Position numbers and translations under genes: made by a program | Source of the DNA: Candidatus Endomicrobiellum guadaloupense | GTDB lineage: Bacteria > Elusimicrobiota > Endomicrobiia > Endomicrobiales > Endomicrobiaceae | DNA: 61,643 nucleotides | NCBI GenBank assembly: GCA_031278895.1 | Contig: JAITJN010000061.1 | Coordinates: 1-61,643 of the forward strand | Direction: 5' to 3' | Notes under the pieces: model-generated | Databases searched by the model: none | What the model was told of the DNA's origin: nothing | What the model saw: the letters and a program-made list of their open reading frames with translations, nothing else | Shown here: in pieces, positions 40,045 to 47,611 of the stretch | Layout: the number at the start of each line of letters is the position of its first letter | Numbering within the stretch: the first letter of the stretch is position 1

Positions 40045-40976
40045 GTATAAGAACTGCAGTAATTGGAGTTGGCTCTTTAGGGCAACATCATGCAAGAATT
40101 TTAGGGCAACACCGAAATTCAAATCTTGAGTTTGTTGTAGATGTTGATGCTAAACGAGCTGAAAAAATAGCAAAAGCAAATAAAACAAATTATCTAACAG
40201 ATTTTAATGAACTTATCGGGAGAGTTGATGCTGTTGTCATTTCTGTTCCAACACCATATCACTATCAAGTAGCAAGACCTCTTTTGCAAAGCGGGATCCA
40301 TTGTCTTGTAGAAAAGCCTTTTACTTTAAATGTGACAGAAGCAGAAAGCCTCATAGAAATAGCAAAATCTAAAAATTTGGTTCTACAAGTTGGTCATGTT
40401 GAAAGATTTAACCCTGCAATTATAGCTGCAGCTCCATTTGTAAACATTCCAAAGTTTATTGAAGTTAACAGACTTGGGCATTACGATCCAAGAACTAATC
40501 ATATTGGAGTGGTTTTGGACTTGATGATACATGATTTAGATATACTCTTTTATCTTGTAAAAGATAAAGTTGTTTCTTTGGAAGCTCATGGGGCTAAAAT
40601 TCTTTCAGATACAGAAGATATTGCTAAAGTCAGGCTGAGGTATGCTAATGGTTGCGTTGCAGATGTTTCAGCAAGTAGAGTTTCATTAGAGAAGTATAGA
40701 AAAATAAGAATATTTCAATCCGATAGTTATGTTTCAATAGACTATGCTGGCAAGAGTCTTAAGGTTTATACTAAGAAGGAAGGCAAAGATAAAATTACAT
40801 CGCTTCTTGATATATACGTGAAGAAACCTAAACTTCCATCTAAGGAACCTTTATTTTATGAATTGGATAATTTTTTGAGTAATGTATCTGAAGGGAAGAA
40901 ACCTACAGTTTCAGGTCAGCAAGGAAGAGACGCTGTAGAACTTGCCTTAAGTATTTTAAAAAATATGCAGTTTTAA
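40041..40976 (+). CDS. Gfo/Idh/MocA family sugar oxidoreductase (GnnA candidate)
   Basis: A 311-residue NAD(P)-dependent dehydrogenase. The N-terminal Rossmann fold has AVIGVGSLGQHHARIL, VDVD and the conserved VEKPFTLN (EKP motif), followed by QVGHVERFNPA and the C-terminal sheet domain with LDLMIHDLDIL (catalytic histidine region). The start overlaps the aminotransferase stop by four bases. Members of this subfamily often sit in lpx clusters. I infer oxidation of a UDP-sugar at C3 to supply the aminotransferase; this is not proven by sequence. Confidence 0.85.
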   Translation: MSIRTAVIGVGSLGQHHARILGQHRNSNLEFVVDVDAKRAEKIAKANKTNYLTDFNELIGRVDAVVISVPTPYHYQVARPLLQSGIHCLVEKPFTLNVTEAESLIEIAKSKNLVLQVGHVERFNPAIIAAAPFVNIPKFIEVNRLGHYDPRTNHIGVVLDLMIHDLDILFYLVKDKVVSLEAHGAKILSDTEDIAKVRLRYANGCVADVSASRVSLEKYRKIRIFQSDSYVSIDYAGKSLKVYTKKEGKDKITSLLDIYVKKPKLPSKEPLFYELDNFLSNVSEGKKPTVSGQQGRDAVELALSILKNMQF

Positions 40977-41016
40977 TCTTTGGCTTCTACTAGCAAAGGT
41001 TAGGAGTAGTTTTGTT

Positions 41017-41772
41017 ATGTCTATAATAGAAATAAAAAAATTTAATCTATATTATTCTGATTTTCATGCCCTTAAGGATATAAGTATAAATATTGAAGAA
41101 AAATGTGTGACTGCAATGATAGGTCCGTCTGGTTGTGGAAAATCTACTTTGTTAAAATCTATAAATAGAATTAACGATACAATAGATGGCGTCTATACTA
41201 AAGGAGTCATAAATATTTCTGGACAAGATATTTATGATGAAGATACGGATGTAGACAAATTAAGAAAAAATGTAGGGATGGTTTTTCAAAGACCTAATCC
41301 TTTTCCGATCTCGATTTACGAAAATGTAGCTTTTGGTCTTAAAGTAAACAGAATAACTTCGGATAAGAATGTTATAAATGAAACAGTAGAAAAAAGTTTA
41401 AAAGCAGTTTTATTATGGAATGGTATAAAGGATAAACTTCGTAAATCGGCATTATCTTTAACTTTAGAGCAACAGCAAAGACTTTGTATAGCAAGGGTTA
41501 TTGCTATAGCGCCGCGTATTATTCTTCTTGATGAGCCATGTTCATCTCTTGATCCTGTTGCTACAAGAAATATAGAAGAATTAATTATCAGTCTTAAAGA
41601 AGAATATACAATAGTAATAGTAACGCATAACATGCAGCAAGCTGCAAGAGTTTCTCAAGATACAGCTTTTATGCTTATGGGAAAGCTTATAGAGTTTGAT
41701 AAGACTGATAAAATATTTACTAATCCCTCACAAAAAGAGACTGACAATTATGTCAGCGGGAGATTCGGTTAA
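41017..41772 (+). CDS. pstB: PstB-like phosphate ABC transporter ATPase with altered signature motif
   Basis: The 251-residue protein aligns over its length with PstB: Walker A GPSGCGKST (36-44), Q-loop GMVFQRPNPFP, Walker B IILLDEPCSSLDP, H-loop VTHNMQQAARVSQ, and the family end TDNYVSGRFG. The ABC signature, normally LSGGQQQRLCIAR, reads LTLEQQQRLCIAR (148-160): serine and both glycines are replaced. That loop contacts the ATP gamma-phosphate of the partner subunit, so hydrolysis is probably impaired. pstS, pstC and pstA are absent here, with phoU directly downstream. It may be decaying or may have kept a regulatory role with PhoU. Confidence 0.88.
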   Translation: MSIIEIKKFNLYYSDFHALKDISINIEEKCVTAMIGPSGCGKSTLLKSINRINDTIDGVYTKGVINISGQDIYDEDTDVDKLRKNVGMVFQRPNPFPISIYENVAFGLKVNRITSDKNVINETVEKSLKAVLLWNGIKDKLRKSALSLTLEQQQRLCIARVIAIAPRIILLDEPCSSLDPVATRNIEELIISLKEEYTIVIVTHNMQQAARVSQDTAFMLMGKLIEFDKTDKIFTNPSQKETDNYVSGRFG

Positions 41773-41784
41773 GGAGGCGTTTGT

Positions 41785-42444
41785 ATGCGGCACTTTGATG
41801 TTGAAATGAGTGATTTACAAAATCAGCTTCTTGATATGGTTGGACTTGTTCAAAAAATGATACAAGCTGCAGCTGAAGAACTTGTTTCTAGAGATCCAAA
41901 TCAAATAGATATAGTTTTTTCTCTTGAAAAAGAAGTTAATATTCAAGAAATAGTTATTGACGATAAGTGTTTAAAACTTATAGCTTTAAATCAGCCAGTT
42001 GGAGCTGATTTAAGATTTATAACTTCTGCTATGAGAATTAATAGTGATTTGGAAAGAATGGGAGACGAGTCGCTAAATATCGCCAGAATGTCTTTAGATT
42101 TAATAGAGTACAAGGAAATTGAACCTCTTGTAAATATTCCAAAGATGATAGGTATTGTTCAAAATATGATTATAGATTGTATAAAAGCCTTTAATACAAG
42201 CGATTCTGATTTGGCTATGTCAGTTTTATCTAAGGATAATGAAGTAGATGCTTTAAGAGATTCTATTATAAGAGACTTAAAGACTGTTTTAACTGCATCC
42301 CCTGACGCAGATACTGTTCAACGTGTTACTGATTTGATGTTTATAGCAAAAAGCATAGAAAGACTTGGTGATCATGCTACGAATATTTGCGAAGATGTAA
42401 TTTTTATGGTGCATGGCAAGGATATTCGCCATCCGAGAGTCTAG
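41785..42444 (+). CDS. phoU: Phosphate signalling regulator PhoU
   Basis: A 219-residue all-helical protein with the two tandem three-helix PhoU repeats. Each repeat has its metal-binding E/D..D signature: NSDLERMGDESLNIA in the first half and SIERLGDHATNICEDVIF in the second. PhoU couples the Pst transporter to a PhoR-type kinase and restrains phosphate uptake. An AAGGAGG-like site lies before the ATG, and it follows pstB by 12 bases. No PhoR/PhoB pair is visible in the window. Confidence 0.93.
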   Translation: MRHFDVEMSDLQNQLLDMVGLVQKMIQAAAEELVSRDPNQIDIVFSLEKEVNIQEIVIDDKCLKLIALNQPVGADLRFITSAMRINSDLERMGDESLNIARMSLDLIEYKEIEPLVNIPKMIGIVQNMIIDCIKAFNTSDSDLAMSVLSKDNEVDALRDSIIRDLKTVLTASPDADTVQRVTDLMFIAKSIERLGDHATNICEDVIFMVHGKDIRHPRV

Positions 42445-42446
42445 CT

Positions 42447-43061
42447 ATGTCTATAAAAGTTATTGTATTTGATTTAGGAAACGTTATTTTTAAATTTGAT
42501 TTAATGAAATTTATTAAGGCATATGTACAGAGGATTCCTGATCACAAGATAACAGATTTTAATAAACTTATTGCGACTTATTCAGAATTTGCATATTCTT
42601 ATGAAAAAGGGAATATTTCTTCTTTAGATTTTTATGATATATTAGCTAAGCGAACGCAGTATAATGGAACGTATAATGAATTTGTACTTCACTGGAATAA
42701 TATTTTTGAACCCATACCTGAAACAATAGAGTTAATAACTGAACTTGCAAGCAGTTATAAACTTGCAATACTATCTAATACAAATGAGCTACACTTTGAT
42801 TACTTGAAAGGTCGTTACCCAGAAGTATTTGTTCTTTTTAATGATTTTTTTCTTTCTTACAAAGTTCATTTAAGGAAACCAGAAGATAAAATTTATCAGC
42901 ATCTAATAAGTCATTATAATATTTTACCTTCAGGAATATTTTTTACTGATGATATAGAAGAAAATATTAAAGCTGCAAAAAAGATTGGAATCAACTCTTA
43001 CCTATTTACTAAAACTTATGACCTCATAAAAAAGCTCAAAGAAGAAAAGGTTTTGATATGA
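42447..43061 (+). CDS. HAD-superfamily phosphatase (YihX-like)
   Basis: A 204-residue HAD-IA hydrolase. Motif I is VIVFDLGNVIFKF (nucleophile D9), motif II is AILSNTNELH, the lysine is in RKPEDKIYQHL, and motif IV is FFTDDIEENIKAA. The DLGNV form, which lacks the usual second aspartate, is that of YihX-type sugar-phosphatases, so a small phosphorylated sugar is a likely substrate. The ATG at 42447 is chosen because the motif I strand follows at once; a start upstream would overlap phoU. Its stop overlaps the next start as ATGA. Confidence 0.82.
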   Translation: MSIKVIVFDLGNVIFKFDLMKFIKAYVQRIPDHKITDFNKLIATYSEFAYSYEKGNISSLDFYDILAKRTQYNGTYNEFVLHWNNIFEPIPETIELITELASSYKLAILSNTNELHFDYLKGRYPEVFVLFNDFFLSYKVHLRKPEDKIYQHLISHYNILPSGIFFTDDIEENIKAAKKIGINSYLFTKTYDLIKKLKEEKVLI

Positions 43062-43459
43062 TAGATTTTGGTGTAAGTTTAAGAAAACAGATAGAGCTTG
43101 ATAAATCTTTTGAGCGTTATGCAATAAAAGAATCCGATATTGAAGAGAGATTTGTACGTTCCTCTGGCAAAGGCGGGCAAAATGTTAATAAGGTGTCTAC
43201 GGCTGTTTACTTAAAACATTTACCCACAGGCATAGAGGTAAAATATCATCGCGAAAGGAGCCAATGTTTAAACAGATTTTTTGCAAGGCGCTTACTTGTT
43301 GAAACAATAGATGAAAAAGTATTTGGCGCAATGTCTAAAAAGCGTCACATGATAGAAAAAATACGTAATCAGAAAAATACGCGTTCAAGAAAAGCAAAGA
43401 AGAAAATCTTACGAGATAAAAAACTTGTGTCGAATAAAAAAGAAATACGGATAAGGTGA
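43058..43459 (+). CDS. Stand-alone GGQ release-factor-like protein (ribosome-rescue hydrolase candidate)
   Basis: A 133-residue protein made only of the peptidyl-tRNA hydrolase domain of class I release factors. It has VRSSGKGGQNVNKVSTAVYL (GGQ at 39-41), LPTGIEVKYHRERSQ and a very basic tail (KNTRSRKAKKKILRDKK). The codon-recognition domain of RF1/RF2 is missing. This is the architecture of ArfB/YaeJ, mitochondrial MTRFR and 'RF-like' bacterial proteins, which free stalled ribosomes. The basic C-terminus fits insertion in the empty mRNA channel. Which subtype it is cannot be settled by eye. Confidence 0.85.
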   Translation: MIDFGVSLRKQIELDKSFERYAIKESDIEERFVRSSGKGGQNVNKVSTAVYLKHLPTGIEVKYHRERSQCLNRFFARRLLVETIDEKVFGAMSKKRHMIEKIRNQKNTRSRKAKKKILRDKKLVSNKKEIRIR

Positions 43460-43469
43460 GTTACTAAAT

Positions 43470-44159
43470 ATGCCTGAGAGAAGTCCAAAACCTCATTATA
43501 TTGGGCATAGAAGTAGACTTAGAAAGAGGTTTTTTGACTCGGGTTTTGATAGTTTTGCAGATTACGAGATCTTGGAATTAGCTCTTACTTATGTAATTCC
43601 TAGAAAAAATGTAAAGCTTCAGGCTAAACTATTGATTAAAGAGTTTGGTAGTTTAAAACAAGTTTTTGACGCTGATATAAAAGATTTAATAAAAATAAAA
43701 TTTTTATCGGAATACTCTGCAGGGTTTTTGGTTTTTTTAAAGAAACTTTTTTCCCTATATCTTCTGCTTGATATAAAACAACAAAACAAAATAACTTCTC
43801 CACTTATGGCTAAGGATTTTCTAATTTCATCTTTAAGCGGAGAAAGAATAGAAAAAGTTTATATTTTAGCTTTAGATTCTGGAAATAGATTAACATCTTG
43901 CAAAGAACTTGAAAGCGGCACAGTAAGTAAATCTTTTCTAATACCACGAAAAATAGCAGAAGCAGCTTTAAATAGTAAAGCTGCTTCTGTAATAATAGCA
44001 CACAACCACCCAGGTGGAACATTAAGGCCGTCTCAAAGCGACATTTTGGCAACTATTTCTGTAAAAAAAGCTTTAGACGCGGTAGAAGTTCTTCTTTTAG
44101 ATCATATAATAGTTTCAAATAATGATTATTTTAGTTTTAAAGAACATATGTTGATATAA
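43470..44159 (+). CDS. radC: RadC/YsxA family JAB-domain protein
   Basis: The 229-residue protein has an N-terminal helix-hairpin-helix-like part (GHRSRLRKRFFDSGFDSFAD) and a C-terminal JAB/MPN metalloprotease-like domain with HNHPGGTLRPSQSDI carrying the zinc ligands H.H and D. The domain starts with EKVYILALDSGNRLTSCKE. The name RadC is historical; a direct DNA-repair role is doubtful and the biochemical function is uncertain. It is 10 bases downstream of the release-factor-like gene. Confidence 0.88.
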   Translation: MPERSPKPHYIGHRSRLRKRFFDSGFDSFADYEILELALTYVIPRKNVKLQAKLLIKEFGSLKQVFDADIKDLIKIKFLSEYSAGFLVFLKKLFSLYLLLDIKQQNKITSPLMAKDFLISSLSGERIEKVYILALDSGNRLTSCKELESGTVSKSFLIPRKIAEAALNSKAASVIIAHNHPGGTLRPSQSDILATISVKKALDAVEVLLLDHIIVSNNDYFSFKEHMLI

Positions 44160-44248
44160 AAATTAAAATTTGTTTAAATTACATAGTAATTGCTAATTGC
44201 TCAATTTTCTATCTGGGTCGTATCTTATACGGCAAAAAGGAGAGTAAA

Positions 44249-44527
44249 ATGATCAAACATGTTGATGGAGAAAATGACAAAGAGTCGGTGTTTCTCTACA
44301 CTTTAAGTACTTGTGTATGGTGTAAAAAAACAAAACAATTTTTGATTGACATTAATGCTAAATATGATTATATTGATGTTGATTTACTTGTTGGTGCTGA
44401 GCAAGAAAAGACTATGAAAGAGTTGGCTAAAGTAAATCCACAGGGTGGTTTTCCAACAATACTAATTAATAAAGAAAAGATAATTGTCGGCTTCCAACCT
44501 GACGCGATAAAAGAAGCTTTGGTATGA
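44249..44527 (+). CDS. Glutaredoxin-like thiol oxidoreductase
   Basis: A 92-residue thioredoxin-fold protein. Visible are YTLSTCVWCKKTKQFL (active site CVWC), the cis-proline loop GGFPTILIN and the terminal helix G..PD.IKEAL. A strong AAAAAGGAG site precedes it. Its stop overlaps the start of the ferredoxin:thioredoxin-reductase-like gene as ATGA, so the two are almost certainly a redox pair; the glutaredoxin may be the substrate or the electron donor of its partner. Confidence 0.9.
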   Translation: MIKHVDGENDKESVFLYTLSTCVWCKKTKQFLIDINAKYDYIDVDLLVGAEQEKTMKELAKVNPQGGFPTILINKEKIIVGFQPDAIKEALV

Positions 44528-45012
44528 GAGAAATAAGTTCTACACAAGATTTGATGGAGTATCTCAAAAAAAATGCGCAAGAGAAAGAGTATTATTTTAA
44601 CAAAGATTCTTCTTTTGTAAACGAATTGTTAAAAAGCTTGATTACTAATTTAAAGCGTTATGGTTATGCTTCGTGTCCATGCAGACTCTCAACAGGGAAT
44701 TATGATTTGGATTCAGATTTAATCTGTCCTTGCGTTTATATGGACAATGATGTAAAAAAATACGGCTCGTGTTTTTGTGCTTTATATGTATCTAAAGATG
44801 TACATGACGGTAAAAAACAGGTAGGGCCTATTCCAGAGAGCAGGCCAAAAGATAAGCTGTTTGGCATAGACTATGCTAATTCAGACTCAAAAAAAAGTGT
44901 TGGTAAAAAGTGGGAATGCGATATATGTGGATACGAGCATTTAGGAAATGATCCTCCTGAAAAATGCCCTAAATGCGGAGCTTCAAAAAAAATGTTTAAA
45001 GAAATGAAATAG
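44524..45012 (+). CDS. FTR catalytic-subunit-like protein fused to rubredoxin
   Basis: The 162-residue protein has two parts. Residues 40-95 show the cysteine pattern of the ferredoxin:thioredoxin reductase catalytic chain: CPC (51-53), CPC (68-70) and CFC (83-85; the family usually has CHC). Residues 128-162 are a rubredoxin: WECDICGYEHLG…PEKCPKCG with C132, C135, C148 and C151 as iron ligands. Electrons would pass from rubredoxin to the 4Fe-4S/disulfide centre and then to the glutaredoxin encoded just upstream. Such proteins occur in anaerobes. Loss of the CHC histidine could alter the redox chemistry. Confidence 0.85.
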   Translation: MREISSTQDLMEYLKKNAQEKEYYFNKDSSFVNELLKSLITNLKRYGYASCPCRLSTGNYDLDSDLICPCVYMDNDVKKYGSCFCALYVSKDVHDGKKQVGPIPESRPKDKLFGIDYANSDSKKSVGKKWECDICGYEHLGNDPPEKCPKCGASKKMFKEMK

Positions 45013-45034
45013 AAGTTATATATAATTTTTAAGC

Positions 45035-45070
45035 AAACCCTGCTTTTCTTGATGGGAAGCAGGGTTTAAA
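45035..45070 (+). terminator. Strong hairpin between the redox pair and argH
   Basis: AAACCCTGCTT (45035-45045) pairs with AAGCAGGGTTT (45057-45067) over an 11-base loop. Only three T residues end the stem, so it is a weak intrinsic terminator or a transcript-stabilising hairpin, sited 25 bases before argH. Confidence 0.5.
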
Positions 45071-45092
45071 GATTAATAGTAAGGGTTATGTG

Positions 45093-46421
45093 ATGGGAAA
45101 CTTTGAACAATTTATAGGATCTTTTTCCTTTGACGGACGTCTTGTAGAAGTTGACATAATATGCTCTATAGCGCATGTCAGAATGCTTGTAAAAACAAAA
45201 ATTATCAATGCTTTAGAAGGTAAAAAAATTATTGCAGGTCTTGAGTCTATATTAAAAGATTTAAAGAAAGGTTGGAAAATCCCAAAAGAAGAAGATATAC
45301 ATTTTGCAGTTGAAAAGGAACTTATACGAAGGATAGGACTTATTGGCGGCAAAATGCATACTGCTAGAAGCAGAAACGATCAAGTTGCTACAGACTTGAG
45401 ACTTTATATTAAATACGCTATAAAAACAATAGATAAATTACTAAACAATTTTCAAAAAATACTTGTAAAAAAAGCAAGTGATAATATAGATGTAGTTATG
45501 CCAGGATTTACTCATTTGCAACCAGCTCAGCCGATTTTAGCTGCGCATCACATTCTTGCTTATGCTCAAATGATGCAAAGAGATAAGGAAAGATTAGAAG
45601 ATTGTTACAAAAGGGTTGACGTTTTGCCTTTAGGAAGTGCGGCTTTAGCTGGAACGTCTTTTAAAATTGACAGGCAATATAGTGCAAAGCTTTTAGGGTT
45701 TAGATCTGTAAGTGAAAACTCTTTAGATGGTGTTAGTGATAGAGATTTTGCAATAGAATTTGTTTTCTGTATGTCTGTTATATCTTTACATTTAACAAGA
45801 TTTTGCGAAGAAATAATTTTGTGGATGAATCCAGAGTTTAATTATATAACTATAGATGATAAATTTACTTCAGGATCATCTATTATGCCACAAAAAAGAA
45901 ATCCAGACTGTGCCGAAGTAATAAGAGGAAAGTCTGGAAGGATTTTTGGAGACTTAATTGCGCTTCTTACTATTGTAAAATCTTTACCTTTGGCTTATAA
46001 TAGAGATTTACAAGAAGATAAAATTCCAGTATTTGATGCATTTGATAATGTAAAAATGTGCCTTAAAGTAATGAATGAGATGATCGAAACTCTAAAGTTT
46101 ATTAAAGAAAATACTTTAAAAAGTACTGAAAAAGGATTCATAGCAGCAACTGAGATAGCCGATTATCTTGCAATACAGAATGTGCCTTTTAGGACAGCTC
46201 ATGGAATAGTTAAAGATATTGTTCTTTATTGTAAAAAATATTCCAAAACTTTAAATGGTTTGTCTATTGAAGAATTTAATAAATTCTCCCAGTTATTTAA
46301 AAAAGATATTTTTAAGTATTTGGATGCTAAAAATATTGCTGACATGAAAGTTTCTTATGGTTCAACTTCAAAGAAGTCTATTATAAGGCAGATAGGGAAT
46401 ATAAAACGGAAATTAACATGA
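45093..46421 (+). CDS. argH: Argininosuccinate lyase ArgH
   Basis: The last enzyme of arginine synthesis, splitting argininosuccinate into arginine and fumarate. Family motifs are SIAHVRML, HTARSRNDQVATD, PGFTHLQPAQPI, SENSLDGVSDRDF, and the signature GSSIMPQKRNPD with the catalytic serine. The protein begins MGNFEQFIGSFSFDGRLVEV, so the usual N-terminal K.WGGRF segment is missing (442 residues against about 460). No upstream in-frame extension restores it; a GTG one codon before is the alternative start. No argG or argF is adjacent. The stop overlaps the following gene as ATGA. Confidence 0.92.
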   Translation: MGNFEQFIGSFSFDGRLVEVDIICSIAHVRMLVKTKIINALEGKKIIAGLESILKDLKKGWKIPKEEDIHFAVEKELIRRIGLIGGKMHTARSRNDQVATDLRLYIKYAIKTIDKLLNNFQKILVKKASDNIDVVMPGFTHLQPAQPILAAHHILAYAQMMQRDKERLEDCYKRVDVLPLGSAALAGTSFKIDRQYSAKLLGFRSVSENSLDGVSDRDFAIEFVFCMSVISLHLTRFCEEIILWMNPEFNYITIDDKFTSGSSIMPQKRNPDCAEVIRGKSGRIFGDLIALLTIVKSLPLAYNRDLQEDKIPVFDAFDNVKMCLKVMNEMIETLKFIKENTLKSTEKGFIAATEIADYLAIQNVPFRTAHGIVKDIVLYCKKYSKTLNGLSIEEFNKFSQLFKKDIFKYLDAKNIADMKVSYGSTSKKSIIRQIGNIKRKLT

Positions 46422-47611
46422 AAAGAAGTGAGTTCTTATTCATTTTGACACTCTACATTTGTTTTCCAATATCTGTTAAAGCCCAAATATTTGAGGAAGT
46501 TTTGACAGAAACAACAAGTATAAAACAAGCATTATCTACAAATGTAGATATACTAGAATGCTCTCAAAATATTGAATATGCAAATCAAAAAGTTAAAGAG
46601 TCGGAAGCTTTATATTACCCTGACTTAGAATTCAATATAAACTTATCACATTTCAAAAACATGACGCCAGCAATTATATCTAATAATATATCACAGGATC
46701 CTATATTCTTGCCTATAGCTAAAAAAGATTTATATTATGCTTCAAAAATTTCAATTTGGCAGAATATTTACTTAGGCGGTAGAATAAAAACAACAAATAG
46801 ACTTACAAAAATAAATAAAGAAAAGACAGAAAATGAAAAAGAAATAGTCAAAAATAGAGTAATAAACGATATAAAATTGATTTTTAATGAATGTTTATAT
46901 CACAAAGAATTATTAGAATTTTATCTTGCAAAAATAAATGCTTACAATCTTAGAAGAATACATCTTTCTCATTTAGAGATAAGAAAGTTAAAGAAACAAT
47001 ATCTGGAGGAACAACTTTTTTACAATAAAGAAGTTCTAAATTTATTAGCTACTATAGGAAAAGATCTTAACTCTATTGTAAAAATCTCTGGACAGATGGC
47101 TCCTAAGATTAGATATCTGAATTTAAATACTTGTTTATTTTTGTCACATCAATTTAAGCCTGAAATAAAATCGTCTCAATATCAGGAAAGTTTAGATAGT
47201 TTGACTCTCAATTTACTTTCATTACAGAAGTTTCCAGTAATAACTGTTGGTGCTGCTCAGGAATGGGTTGGTGAGGAATTATACATTAAAGGCAATAATA
47301 CAAATTGGTATTTATCTTTAAATGCTAATCTTCCTATTTTTGATGGTGGTAGTTTATTTGCAAGGATTAAGCAAGGAAAAATTAAGCTAAGGCAATCAAC
47401 TTTGGCAAAAACAAAAGCAGAAAGAGATATTGAATTATCCGTAATTAAGACTTTTTTAGAGTATGATTTTTGGAGAAGCAGAGCGCTTGAGGCTAAATTG
47501 TTAGAAAAAAATAAACAATATAATGATGAAGACCTTGAAATAATAAAAGATTTAAATAAGAGTTATTATAATCTTGAGTTTGCTGTTGGGGTAGATCTTG
47601 ACTCCTATTAA
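46418..47611 (+). CDS. TolC-family outer-membrane protein (second, divergent)
   Basis: A 397-residue protein with a signal peptide (SEFLFILTLYICFPISVKAQ) and the outer-membrane-factor pattern: an early helix with N...N.........V..S (SIKQALSTNVDILECSQNIE), SEALYYPDLEF, IWQNIYLGGRIKTTNRL, a long Lys/Glu helix region and a second repeat with LPIFDGGSLFARIKQ. It is shorter than typical TolC and ends in an overlap with the patatin gene. No inner-membrane transporter lies beside it. Its substrate is unknown. Confidence 0.78.
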   Translation: MKRSEFLFILTLYICFPISVKAQIFEEVLTETTSIKQALSTNVDILECSQNIEYANQKVKESEALYYPDLEFNINLSHFKNMTPAIISNNISQDPIFLPIAKKDLYYASKISIWQNIYLGGRIKTTNRLTKINKEKTENEKEIVKNRVINDIKLIFNECLYHKELLEFYLAKINAYNLRRIHLSHLEIRKLKKQYLEEQLFYNKEVLNLLATIGKDLNSIVKISGQMAPKIRYLNLNTCLFLSHQFKPEIKSSQYQESLDSLTLNLLSLQKFPVITVGAAQEWVGEELYIKGNNTNWYLSLNANLPIFDGGSLFARIKQGKIKLRQSTLAKTKAERDIELSVIKTFLEYDFWRSRALEAKLLEKNKQYNDEDLEIIKDLNKSYYNLEFAVGVDLDSY

